In this document: in pieces, positions 27,386-34,958 of the stretch
Layout: each line of letters opens with the position of its first letter
How positions within the stretch are numbered: the stretch's first letter is position 1
Origin: JBBIQS01 sp037442205
Lineage (GTDB): Bacteria; Myxococcota; Myxococcia; Myxococcales; UBA5297
Direction of reading: 5' to 3'
NCBI GenBank assembly: GCA_037442205.1
Contig: JBBIQS010000060.1
Span: 1 to 49,056 of the forward strand
DNA length: 49,056 bases
Made by a program: the position numbers and the translations under genes
The notes under the pieces: model-generated
Told to the model about the DNA's origin: nothing
What the model saw: only the letters and a program-made list of their open reading frames with translations
Databases searched by the model: none

Positions 27386-28516
27386 ATGCCGGGGCTGCCG
27401 ATACCTCTTGACGGCAGCCAGGGCGGAGCCGGCGCGCTGCGCGCCGCCCTCTCGCTCTCGCTGGCCACCGCCAAGCCGTTCGTGCTGGAGAGCGCCCGCA
27501 ACCGCTGCGGCGAGCCGGGTCTGGGTGCGTCCGAGCTCGCTTGTGTCAAGGCCGCCCAGGCGATCAGTGGCGCGTCAGTAGACGGGGCGACGGTGGGGTC
27601 TACTCGCCTCTCCTTCGAGCCCAAGCTCGTTCGATCGGGCTCCTATCTGCTCGATCTGGGAGCGGCGGGGCCCATCCCGCAGGTGGTGCAGGTCCTGGCG
27701 CCGGCGCTGTCGCTGTGCGGTGGGGCGACTACGCTCAAGCTCAGGGGAACCACCCACTGCCCGGGGCTGGCCACGCTCCACGACCTGAACCTGATCTGGC
27801 TGCCGACCTTGCGCGAGGCGGGCTACGACCTGGAGGTCGAGCTGGCGGCGGCGGGCTGGGGCGAGGAGGGCGGGGGCGAGGTGAGCGTCCAGGTGAGGCC
27901 GGCGCGGGCGGCGGCGACCTTCGAGCGGCGGACCCGGGGGACGCTGCGCGAGGTGCGCGCCCTGTCGCTGCTCTCCAACTTCGACTTCGGGCTGGCCGGC
28001 CGCCAGAGCGAGCGGGTGCTGCAGCGGCTGCGCGAGCGCGGCATCTACGCCGAGGGCGAGAACCTGCCGGTGCCGGCGCCGCGCTCCAAGGGCGCGCTGT
28101 GCCTGATCTCCGCGGTCTTCGAGCGCTCGCGGGCGGGGTTCTCGCGGGTGTGCTTGAGCGAGCAGGTCGAGCAAGCGGCCGATCGCGCAGCCCAGGAGCT
28201 CGTCGAGTTCATGAGCGGCCGGGCGGCGCTCGACGGCCCGACGGCCCAACTGCTGCTGGTGCCGCTGGCGCTGGCGGCGGCCGGGCTGCAGGGTGGCGCG
28301 CGGGCCCAGTCGCGGCTGACCGCGCCGGCGCTCACCGAAGAGCTGGCGGCCGTCGCCGAGTTGGTCGGCGCCTTCCTCGAGGTGGAGGTGGCGCTGCTCA
28401 GCGGCCCCGAGGGCGAGGCCGAGATCCGGGTGGCGCCCCGCGGAGAAGGGCTGCTCGAGACCTTGCGCGCCAGCCGCGGCGCCGCCGGGCTGCCGCGCGA
28501 CGGCCGAGCCCGCTGA
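27386..28516 (+). CDS. RtcA-like (RNA 3'-phosphate cyclase family) protein lacking the catalytic histidine
   Basis: A 376-aa protein of the RNA 3'-terminal phosphate cyclase fold. It opens LDGSQGGAGALRAALSLSLA, like the RtcA start, and keeps the EPGL, LVRSGSYLLDLG and ISAVFERSRAGFSRV regions. Two active-site parts are altered. The DGAQGEGGGQ loop is shortened and has lost its Glu. The SxxTxHLxTN motif, which carries the adenylylated His in E. coli RtcA, reads SRLTAPALTEE with Pro314 at the His position. It is probably not a cyclase, comparable to eukaryotic Rcl1, which also lost this His. No rtcB or rtcR lies nearby. It appears to be expressed from a leaderless transcript. Confidence 0.75.
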   Translation: MPGLPIPLDGSQGGAGALRAALSLSLATAKPFVLESARNRCGEPGLGASELACVKAAQAISGASVDGATVGSTRLSFEPKLVRSGSYLLDLGAAGPIPQVVQVLAPALSLCGGATTLKLRGTTHCPGLATLHDLNLIWLPTLREAGYDLEVELAAAGWGEEGGGEVSVQVRPARAAATFERRTRGTLREVRALSLLSNFDFGLAGRQSERVLQRLRERGIYAEGENLPVPAPRSKGALCLISAVFERSRAGFSRVCLSEQVEQAADRAAQELVEFMSGRAALDGPTAQLLLVPLALAAAGLQGGARAQSRLTAPALTEELAAVAELVGAFLEVEVALLSGPEGEAEIRVAPRGEGLLETLRASRGAAGLPRDGRAR

Positions 28517-28538
28517 ATCCTTGGCTCGGGGTCTTTTC
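28504..28538 (+). terminator. Intrinsic terminator overlapping the RtcA-like stop
   Basis: CCGAGCC (28504-28510) pairs with GGCTCGG (28523-28529) and is followed by GGTCTTTTCC. The stem spans the stop codon of the RtcA-like gene. Confidence 0.65.
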
Positions 28539-28555
28539 CGGCCTGAGCTCCCCTC

Positions 28556-28584
28556 TGGAAACCCGCGCAGCGCTCCGCTAAGGT
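28556..28584 (+). promoter_or_regulatory. Possible promoter of the deoxyhypusine-synthase-like gene
   Basis: TGGAAA (28556-28561), a 17-base spacer and TAAGGT (28579-28584). It follows the upstream terminator directly and predicts a leader of about 43 bases. Confidence 0.45.
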
Positions 28585-28633
28585 GCGCCCGCGGCGCGAC
28601 TGTTCGCGCGACAACACACGGAGAGAGACAGCG

Positions 28634-29815
28634 ATGGCCAACGAGAAGCGTGCGCTGCGGCGCCAGTTCCAGACCTCACGGGCCGTGGAGCCCTCGCCGA
28701 TCACCGGCAAGGAGAGCGCGCGCGAGCTGCTGCAGTCGGCCTTCCCGGCGTTCGTCGGCCGCCAGGTGCGCACCGGCTACGAGCTGATGGAGCGCTCGAT
28801 CGCCGAGGACTGCACCGTGTTCCTGACCCTCTCCGGCGCGATGACCCCGGCCGGCCTGCACCAGAGCACGGTGATCCCGCTGATCGAGAAGGGGCTGGTC
28901 AGCTGCCTGACCACCACCGGCGCCAACCTCTACCACGACGCCCACCGGGTGATCGGCCACGGCATCCGCGAGATCAACCCCAACGCCGGCGACGTGCAGC
29001 TGCGGTTGTCGCGCATCATCCGCATCTACGACCTGGGCTTCTGGGAGGAAGTGCTGCTCGACACCGACCGGCTGTTCTCGGCGATCATCCGCAAGCCGGA
29101 GTTCCAGCGGAGGATGACCACCGCCGAGTTCCACTGGCTGCTCGGCAAGGAGTTGGACAAGCTGGAGCGGGCGTTGGGAGTCGAGCGGCCCAGCCTGCTC
29201 TCGACCTGCTATCGCCACGGAGTGCCGATCTTCGTGGGCGCGGTGCAGGACGGCTCGATCTTCCTCAACGTGGTCAAGCTCAAGAAGCTGTTGGGCGACC
29301 AGTTCAAGCTCGAGCTCGACGTCTGCGCCGACGTCTACGCCATGGCGGCGATGCAGCACTACGCCCGCCACCACTACAGCGAGAAGATGGCGGTGTGGAT
29401 GTTCGGCGGCGGGGTGCCCAAGAACTACACGCTGCAGGGCGAGCCGCTGCTCGACCAGATCCTGTTCGTCCCCACCTCGGGCTTCGATATCGACGTGCAG
29501 TTCTGCGTTGACCCGGTGGACAACGGCGCGCTCTCCAGCTGCCCGGCCAGCGAGGGGCACACCTGGGGCAAGGTCTCGGCGGAGTGCGCCGAGATGAGCT
29601 CGATCTACGTGCACACCGACGTCACCGCGGTGGTCCCGTGGCTGGTGCACGCGCTGCTGTCGAATCCGAAGATGAAGCGCGCCCCGCGCCGGCTGATGGA
29701 CGCCATGCCCCAGGCCATCGCCTTCCTCGACAGGGATGTCGAGAAGCAGCGCAAGGCGCTGCTCAAGACCATCGACTACGAGGGCGTGCAGACCGGCCCG
29801 GCCAAGCGCCGCTAG
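28634..29815 (+). CDS. Deoxyhypusine synthase-like protein
   Basis: A 393-aa protein of the deoxyhypusine/homospermidine synthase family. Landmarks are TVFLTLSGAMTPAGLHQSTV, CLTTTGANLYHD, the DGSIFLNV region, VWMFGGGVPKNY and HTWGKVSAE, where Lys313 matches the lysine that carries the butylamine intermediate in eukaryotic enzymes. Bacteria lack eIF5A, so the natural reaction is more likely polyamine transfer such as homospermidine formation; the substrate is not known. ATG 28634 has GGAGAG upstream and the gene has its own promoter. It stands alone between two terminated genes, with no other polyamine gene in the window. Confidence 0.87.
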   Translation: MANEKRALRRQFQTSRAVEPSPITGKESARELLQSAFPAFVGRQVRTGYELMERSIAEDCTVFLTLSGAMTPAGLHQSTVIPLIEKGLVSCLTTTGANLYHDAHRVIGHGIREINPNAGDVQLRLSRIIRIYDLGFWEEVLLDTDRLFSAIIRKPEFQRRMTTAEFHWLLGKELDKLERALGVERPSLLSTCYRHGVPIFVGAVQDGSIFLNVVKLKKLLGDQFKLELDVCADVYAMAAMQHYARHHYSEKMAVWMFGGGVPKNYTLQGEPLLDQILFVPTSGFDIDVQFCVDPVDNGALSSCPASEGHTWGKVSAECAEMSSIYVHTDVTAVVPWLVHALLSNPKMKRAPRRLMDAMPQAIAFLDRDVEKQRKALLKTIDYEGVQTGPAKRR

Positions 29816-29884
29816 TTGCCGGGCAGCGTCGCCATTTCGGCATCGATGGCGGAGTCGAGGGAAGCCTCGGCTCCGCCGCCTGCT

Positions 29885-30817
29885 TCAGGCCCGGGCCCAG
29901 GGAACCTCGAGGACGATCTTCCCGTGGGACTGGCCCTGCTGGTTGAGGTCCAGGGCTTTGCGGACCTCGGCCAGCGGCAGCACCTGGCTGATGTGGGGCT
30001 TGATGGTGCCGTGCTCGACCAGCCTGGCGATCTCCGCCAGCTGCCGCGGCACGTATTCCATCCCGAAGTTGATCGCGTGGAAGCCGGCCTTCTTGGCTCC
30101 CTCCTCGTCGGCCTCGCCGATGAGGTTGATGAGCAGGCCGCCGGGGCGCAGCACCTTGAGCGAGCGCGCCATCACCTCGCCGCCCAGCGGATCGAGCACC
30201 ACGTCGACGCTCTTGATGACGTCCTCGAACCGCTGCCGGTGGTAGTCGACGATCGGATCGACGCCCACGCTGCGCAGGAAGTCGAAGCTCGGCGGGCTGG
30301 CGGTGGCGGCGACCGAGGCGCCCTTGAGCCGGGCGAACTGGACCGCGAACGAGCCCACCCCGCCGCTGGCGCCGTGGATCAGGAACCTCATCCCCGGACC
30401 GGCGCGGGCGGCGTCGATCACCGCCTGCCAGGCGGTGAGCGCCGGCATGGGGATGGAGGCCGCCGCCACGAAGTCGAGGTGGGGCGGCTTCCTGACCAGG
30501 TGCTCGACCGGGACCACCACGTACTCGGCGAAGCTGCCCCATACCTCGCCGAAGACCTCGTCGCCCTCCTTCAGATCGGTCTTGGCGGAGTGGCCCATCT
30601 TGTCGATGACCCCGGAGAAGTCCTGGCCCAGGGTGAGGGGCACGCGGTCGGCGCCCTCGGGGTTGTAGATCCGCTCGCGGATCATCCAATCGACCGGATT
30701 CACCGCCGCCGCGCGCACGTGCACCCGCGCGGTTCCTGGCAGCGGGTCGAGGATGGCCATCTCCTCGAGCCGGACCTTGTCCGAGCCGCCGAATTCGTGG
30801 ATGCGCACCGCTTTCAT
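29885..30817 (-). CDS. NADPH-dependent quinone oxidoreductase-like (MDR superfamily)
   Basis: A 310-aa zinc-independent medium-chain dehydrogenase. It opens MKAVRIHEFGGSDKVRLEEM, has the catalytic-domain phrases AAAVNPVDWMIRE and LGQDFSGVI, and the nucleotide-binding LIHGASGGVGSFAVQFARLKGA. The zinc-ligand cysteines of alcohol dehydrogenases are absent. It probably reduces quinones or enones with NADPH in the cytoplasm. GGGGGG precedes the ATG at a usable distance. Single gene, no obvious pathway neighbours. Confidence 0.88.
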   Translation of the reverse strand: MKAVRIHEFGGSDKVRLEEMAILDPLPGTARVHVRAAAVNPVDWMIRERIYNPEGADRVPLTLGQDFSGVIDKMGHSAKTDLKEGDEVFGEVWGSFAEYVVVPVEHLVRKPPHLDFVAAASIPMPALTAWQAVIDAARAGPGMRFLIHGASGGVGSFAVQFARLKGASVAATASPPSFDFLRSVGVDPIVDYHRQRFEDVIKSVDVVLDPLGGEVMARSLKVLRPGGLLINLIGEADEEGAKKAGFHAINFGMEYVPRQLAEIARLVEHGTIKPHISQVLPLAEVRKALDLNQQGQSHGKIVLEVPWARA

Positions 30818-30938
30818 CGCAGTCCCCCCTCAGACACGAACCCCGATTCACGCTAGCGACGCGGGCGGGCAGCGGCAGAGCCGGCACAGGGAGGGAGCGC
30901 TCGATCTGCAGGAGGGCGACGGCCTGCTCGCAGCGACC

Positions 30939-31928
30939 TCAACCGGGGTCGGGGTCGACGTGGAAGGTCAGCCAGTCGAGGAAATCGCGCTCGGTGACCG
31001 CCGAGCTCCCGATCGCGTACTCGAGCAGCCGGGCCGGATCGCCGCCGTTCACCAGGTAGCGCAGCGCCCGCTCCGGCGCGCCGGCCCCGCCGCGGTCGAT
31101 GAGGAATTCGACCATCGCCAGGCTCTGCGTGTAGGCCAGGAGGGCGTCATCGGTGTTGGCCAGCTGGGACAAGGATCCGCCCAGGGATGAGAATGGAATC
31201 CAGGTCTGGTTGCGCACCAATTGTTCGCGCAGCGCGCGTTGGCGCTGCCGGCGCCCGCGGGATTGGACCTCGAAGCGCTGGGCGAGCCCCTCGTTGAGCC
31301 AGGTCGGTACACGGTTCGTGAGCTGGCTGATGGCCGCGTGCATCGTCTCGTGGCGAAGCGAGGTGCGCGAGACCCCCGGCGGCTCGGGCGACTGCGCCAG
31401 GTGCAGCGTGTGGCCCTCGAAGACCGCTCCGCTCCACGAGGGCACGCAGAGCCAGTCGCGCATCGACGCTTTGTCGGGGTACACGACCAGCTCGAGCGAG
31501 GTGTTGACCGGTCCTCCAGTCACGCTCGCGGCTTCGTAGGCGGTGGCCACGGCCTCGTCGATGAGGGCGTAGGCGGTCTCGTGCGTGGGGGTCGAGCCGT
31601 ACCAGCGCAGCGTGACGCCCGCTCGCTCGAACTTGCGCCACTGGCCGAGCCGCGCGCTCGCAGCCGACTGCGAGCGCCGGCAGCTCTCAGAGAGCTGAGG
31701 CGCTGGAATGGCGGGGGCTGTCGTCGTCGGGGCAGCCGGGGCAGGGGCTTCGACCGGCGGTGGCTCGGACTGGCCGAGCGCGGGTCCGGCATCCGCGGGA
31801 GGGGATTGGGCCGCGATCGCCGGCGACGGCCGAACCTCGCTCTCCGCCTCGGGCTCCCGGCAGAAGCCAAACCAGAGGACGGCGATGGCCGCCCCCACTC
31901 CGAAGATGAAAGCCCCTCGCTTTCGCAT
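30939..31928 (-). CDS. Membrane-anchored metallopeptidase-like protein (HExxH)
   Basis: A 329-aa protein with a positively charged N-terminus and one hydrophobic segment (about residues 5-22), then a Pro/Ala-rich linker to about residue 80. The C-terminal domain has LRHETMHAAI (His193, Glu194, His197) followed by WLNEGLAQRFE (Glu213), the zinc-binding pattern of the peptidase-MA/gluzincin group. It should therefore be a periplasmic, membrane-tethered or exported zinc peptidase. Substrate unknown. The start ATG is taken from the charged-plus-hydrophobic leader. The neighbours give no further clue. Confidence 0.7.
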   Translation of the reverse strand: MRKRGAFIFGVGAAIAVLWFGFCREPEAESEVRPSPAIAAQSPPADAGPALGQSEPPPVEAPAPAAPTTTAPAIPAPQLSESCRRSQSAASARLGQWRKFERAGVTLRWYGSTPTHETAYALIDEAVATAYEAASVTGGPVNTSLELVVYPDKASMRDWLCVPSWSGAVFEGHTLHLAQSPEPPGVSRTSLRHETMHAAISQLTNRVPTWLNEGLAQRFEVQSRGRRQRQRALREQLVRNQTWIPFSSLGGSLSQLANTDDALLAYTQSLAMVEFLIDRGGAGAPERALRYLVNGGDPARLLEYAIGSSAVTERDFLDWLTFHVDPDPG

Positions 31929-31984
31929 CCGGCGATTCTAGAGCTTGGGCGGGGAAGGATCACCGCGGCGCTCGCTCCGTGCGC

Positions 31985-31993
31985 TGCTATGCT
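31985..31993 (+). promoter_or_regulatory. Extended -10 element just before the SDR gene
   Basis: TGC followed by TATGCT (31988-31993), ending 9 bases before ATG 32003. There is no clear -35 and no Shine-Dalgarno sequence, so the transcript would be leaderless or nearly so. Confidence 0.4.
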
Positions 31994-32002
31994 GCGCAAC
32001 CC

Positions 32003-32743
32003 ATGAAGCGAGCGCTCGAAGGGCGAGTTGCGGTTGTCACCGGGGCCGGGACGCGGGTCGGCGCCGCGCTGGCGCGAGCCTTGGGCGCGCGCGGCGCCGC
32101 GGTGGTCGTCCACTACCATCGCAGCAGCACCGGCGCCCAGCAGACGGCGCGGGCCATTCGCCGAGCGGGGAGCGAGGCGCTGCTGGTGAAGGGAGAGCTG
32201 ACCGAGGTCGCCACCTCCGAGCGACTCTTCGCCGCCGCCGACGAGCTGGGTGGCTGCGACCTGCTCGTCAACAGCGCGGCGATCTTCGAGCGCAAGCCGG
32301 TCGAGTCGATCGACGACGAGAGCTGGCGACGGATGCTGGAGGTCAACCTCACCGCGCCGTTCCGGCTGAGCCGAGCCGCCCTTCCCTCGATGAGGCGCAA
32401 GGGCAGGGGCGACATCCTCAACATGGTCGACATCGGCGGGGCGCTGAAGGCCTGGAGCGGCTACGCGCACTACTGCGCCGCCAAGGCGGGGCTGGCGACG
32501 CTTACCCGCTGCCTGGCGCTCGAGCTGGCCCCCGAGATCCGCGTCAATGGCATCGCCCCTGGTGCGGTGCTCTTCCCCGAAGGCTACGGCTCCAAGGAGC
32601 GCAAGAGGGTCACCGAGCGAATTCCGCTGCAGCGGGTCGGCTCGCCCGAGGACGTGGTGCAGGCGGCGCTGTTCCTGCTCGAGGGATCGCAGTACGTGAC
32701 CGGGCAGATCATCGCCGTCGATGGCGGGCGTTCGATCGCCTGA
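32003..32743 (+). CDS. Short-chain dehydrogenase, pteridine-reductase-like
   Basis: A 246-aa SDR. The nucleotide-binding motif TGAGTRVGAALA has the Arg typical of NADPH-using pteridine reductases. The usual catalytic Ser position reads NMVDIGG with Asp143, as in PTR1 and FolM, and the Tyr157-x3-Lys161 pair is present in HYCAAKAG. The C-terminus SQYVTGQIIAVDGGRSIA is standard. It probably reduces dihydrobiopterin- or dihydrofolate-like pteridines with NADPH, in the cytoplasm. No folate genes are adjacent. It is convergent with the hydrolase gene across a repeat-filled gap. Confidence 0.8.
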   Translation: MKRALEGRVAVVTGAGTRVGAALARALGARGAAVVVHYHRSSTGAQQTARAIRRAGSEALLVKGELTEVATSERLFAAADELGGCDLLVNSAAIFERKPVESIDDESWRRMLEVNLTAPFRLSRAALPSMRRKGRGDILNMVDIGGALKAWSGYAHYCAAKAGLATLTRCLALELAPEIRVNGIAPGAVLFPEGYGSKERKRVTERIPLQRVGSPEDVVQAALFLLEGSQYVTGQIIAVDGGRSIA

Positions 32744-32798
32744 CGGAAGATGGCTTAGCGCTTCGCGCTCGATGCGCGGCGGTTCGTGCGGTAGCTCG

Positions 32799-32975
32799 GA
32801 ACCGGTTTCTCGAGCCCCGGCCCCATGCGCAGCTAGTTCCGAACTGGTTTCTCGAGCCCCGGCCGTATGCGCAGCCAGTTCCGAACTGGTTTCTCGAGCC
32901 CTGGCCGCATGCGCAGCCAGCTCCGAACTGGTTTCTCGAGCGCCGGCCGCATGCGGAGCCAGTTCTGAACTGGCC
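32799..32975. repeat. Four tandem 42-bp repeats with palindromic junctions
   Basis: Units at 32799-32840, 32841-32882, 32883-32924 and 32925-32966, plus a 9-base partial copy. Each begins GAACTGGTTTCTCGAGC and ends GCCAGTTCC with a few substitutions. Where two units meet they form a palindrome of the type CCAGTTCCGAACTGG, and each unit also contains CTCGAG and, in two units, GCATGC. The units are contiguous, without spacers. Confidence 0.93.
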
Positions 32976-33008
32976 TAAAGGCCGAGAATCCCTAAGGAAT
33001 GCAGCGGC

Positions 33009-33049
33009 GAACTAGCCGAGAGACCCCCGCGGGGTTCCTCGGCCAGTTC
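33009..33049. terminator. Long hairpin between convergent genes
   Basis: GAACTAGCCGAG (33009-33020) pairs with CTCGGCCAGTTC (33038-33049) with one mismatch, with an inner ACCCC/GGGGT stem around CGC. The outer arms reuse the repeat word GAACTGG/CCAGTTC. It may terminate transcription from both sides. Confidence 0.5.
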
Positions 33050-33127
33050 GCGGACTGCCTACCGGCCGGGTCGCCGGGGGACTGGCCACGACCGGGCGGG
33101 GGGTCGATCGCCTAACTGGCCAGTGAC

Positions 33128-34003
33128 CTACCGCGCGGCGCTCCAGGAGCGGATGGCCTCCACAATCTCCTGCGGTGCATCTTCCTGGATGTAGTGGCCC
33201 GCGCCGCGAAGGACGACGGTCTGGTGGTTCGGGAACGTGGTCTCGAACCGCTGGCGCTCGACGTCGCGGAAGGCGATGTCCCGGTCGCCCCAGACGATGA
33301 GCGCCGGCCGATCGGCGATGCGCGCCAGGCCCGCCTCGGTCGTCGCCAGGAAGTCGCGGCTCGCGAGGATCTCGCGCGGAAAGACGTGCGTCGGCAGCCG
33401 CGAGCCGCGGGTCGGGAACTGCCCGCGGTAGGCCTGGATGACCTCCCGCGGCATGGGGCGCTTGGTGCCCGCGGGGATCATCACGTTCACGAAGGCGTTG
33501 AAGTTGCGGATGAAGAAGCCGCCCACCGGCCCGCCCATCAGCCGCGAGAAGCGCTCGAAGTGCGGGTCGCCATTCGCCGGCCAGGCGAAGGTGTTGCCGA
33601 TGACGAGGCCCTGGAATCGCTCGGGATGCCGGCCGGCGACCCACAAGCCGATCGGCCCGCCCCAGTCCTGCACCATGAGCAGCGCGTCGCGGAGGTCGAG
33701 GTCCACGAGGAGCTGCTCGATGACCGCGGCGTGGTCCTGCGGGCGGAACCCGTACCCCGCAGCTGCAGTCGACAGGCCGAAGCCGGGATAGTCGGGCGCG
33801 ATGCAGCGGAACCGGTCGCTGAGCCCGCGCACGATGTCCCGGTAGAGGAAGGACCAGGTGGGATTGCCGTGCAGGAGCAGCAGCGGCGTGCCGGTTCCCT
33901 CGTCCAGATAGTGGACGCGGCAGCCCTTCACGTCCCGAAAGTGGCTCGAAAACGGATAGCGCGCCTGCGGAATCCAGGCGGGTCTCGTCGCAACGCCGCT
34001 CAT
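33128..34003 (-). CDS. Haloalkane dehalogenase-like alpha/beta hydrolase
   Basis: A 291-aa alpha/beta hydrolase. The oxyanion motif is LLLHGNPTWSFLYR, and the nucleophile elbow is VQDWGGPIG with Asp113 followed by Trp114. An Asp nucleophile with a halide-type Trp is the mark of haloalkane dehalogenases, as opposed to Ser esterases. The general-base His lies in GAGHYIQEDAP. I chose ATG 34003, which has AAGGAG at a normal distance; the frame continues to 34036. It is cytoplasmic by sequence. Epoxide hydrolases also use Asp and remain possible. Confidence 0.83.
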   Translation of the reverse strand: MSGVATRPAWIPQARYPFSSHFRDVKGCRVHYLDEGTGTPLLLLHGNPTWSFLYRDIVRGLSDRFRCIAPDYPGFGLSTAAAGYGFRPQDHAAVIEQLLVDLDLRDALLMVQDWGGPIGLWVAGRHPERFQGLVIGNTFAWPANGDPHFERFSRLMGGPVGGFFIRNFNAFVNVMIPAGTKRPMPREVIQAYRGQFPTRGSRLPTHVFPREILASRDFLATTEAGLARIADRPALIVWGDRDIAFRDVERQRFETTFPNHQTVVLRGAGHYIQEDAPQEIVEAIRSWSAAR

Positions 34004-34171
34004 GAGATGCTCCTTGCGCCAGGCGGGAGATGCCAAAGCCGGGAAGGTATAGGGAACGACGCGGTTGCGCCGCCCGAAAATCCCGCAAATCCCACCGGGC
34101 GCGAATGCTGGACTTGGGGCTGCGAGCTCTCGAGGGGCCCTGAGACAGGAGTCCTCGCCTGGGCGCTCGGC

Positions 34172-34783
34172 CTACTTGAGCCAGCCCCAGGCGAATCCGA
34201 AGAGCGCCGGCATCCGGATCAAGATCCCGCCGGTGAGCGAGGCCCCGCGCTCTCGGGCGATCTCGAAAGCGGAGAGCTCGAGGAACATCCCGACTGAGCT
34301 TTCGCCGAAGGCCTGTCCGAAGGCACCGCCGTCGGGGCTGTTGACGTTGAAGGGGCCGTCGATGAACGAGGCATACTCCGCTGCCAGCTGCAGCGCCGCC
34401 CCCTGGCCCATCGCCTGCGCCTGATCGAAGAGGAGCCGGTACTGTGCGCGGGCGCTGAAGCGAAAGAGGTGGTCACGGTCGGCGACCCTCAGCGGCGCGG
34501 CCGCGAACTCCAGGAAGGCCCCCTGGAGCGGCGCCGGGCCGAGGTCGAGCAGGTAGCCGGCGCCGAAGTCGATTCGCCGATCGAGCAGAGTGGGGGCAAA
34601 GCCGAGCGGATGGATGGCCGCTCGCACGCTGGCTCCGCCCGACCACGCCGCCCGACTCGGGCGATCGAGCGGTTCGCTGGCCCGAATCTGGCCGCCGATC
34701 CCGAGCTGCACCGGCGGAGTCGCCAGGGGAATGGCCACGCAGCCGCTGGCCAGGAGCAGGGCCCCAATAACAAGCCTTCTCAT
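34172..34783 (-). CDS. Predicted outer-membrane lipoprotein of unknown function
   Basis: A 203-aa protein. The leader MRRLVIGALLLASGC ends in a good lipobox with Cys15 as the lipidated residue. The mature part has alternating hydrophobic stretches such as FGAGYLLDLGPAPLQGAFLE and QYRLLFDQAQAMGQGAALQL, in the style of beta-barrel or beta-sandwich surface proteins. I chose ATG 34783 because the signal begins there and GAGAGG lies upstream; the longer frame to 35023 would place non-coding sequence in front. I do not recognise the family. Confidence 0.7.
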   Translation of the reverse strand: MRRLVIGALLLASGCVAIPLATPPVQLGIGGQIRASEPLDRPSRAAWSGGASVRAAIHPLGFAPTLLDRRIDFGAGYLLDLGPAPLQGAFLEFAAAPLRVADRDHLFRFSARAQYRLLFDQAQAMGQGAALQLAAEYASFIDGPFNVNSPDGGAFGQAFGESSVGMFLELSAFEIARERGASLTGGILIRMPALFGFAWGWLK

Positions 34784-34958
34784 TCGCGCCTCTCGCTCCT
34801 CTGGCTGCCGGCATTCCAGCCGAGGTGGAGTTCGCTCCAGTGTTTCATGGAAATGCCCGCGCATGGTCAGCGCGCGGGTCGTTGAGTTGCTGGACAGGTC
34901 ACTCGGCGCCCGGGCACAATCCGCGCCCGCGCCGCTGCTGGCGCCCTTGGAGGCAAAC

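Larger units (their letters stand above)
32744..33127. other. 384-base convergent intergenic region filled with repeats
   Basis: It contains the four-copy 42-bp tandem repeat, a long hairpin and more copies of the CCAGTTC/GAACTGG word. Open frames across it arise from the repeat itself and have no start signals. Confidence 0.7.

Noticed and set aside
32799..32975. CRISPR array
   Set aside because: The 42-bp units are directly contiguous, with no spacers and no cas genes nearby.
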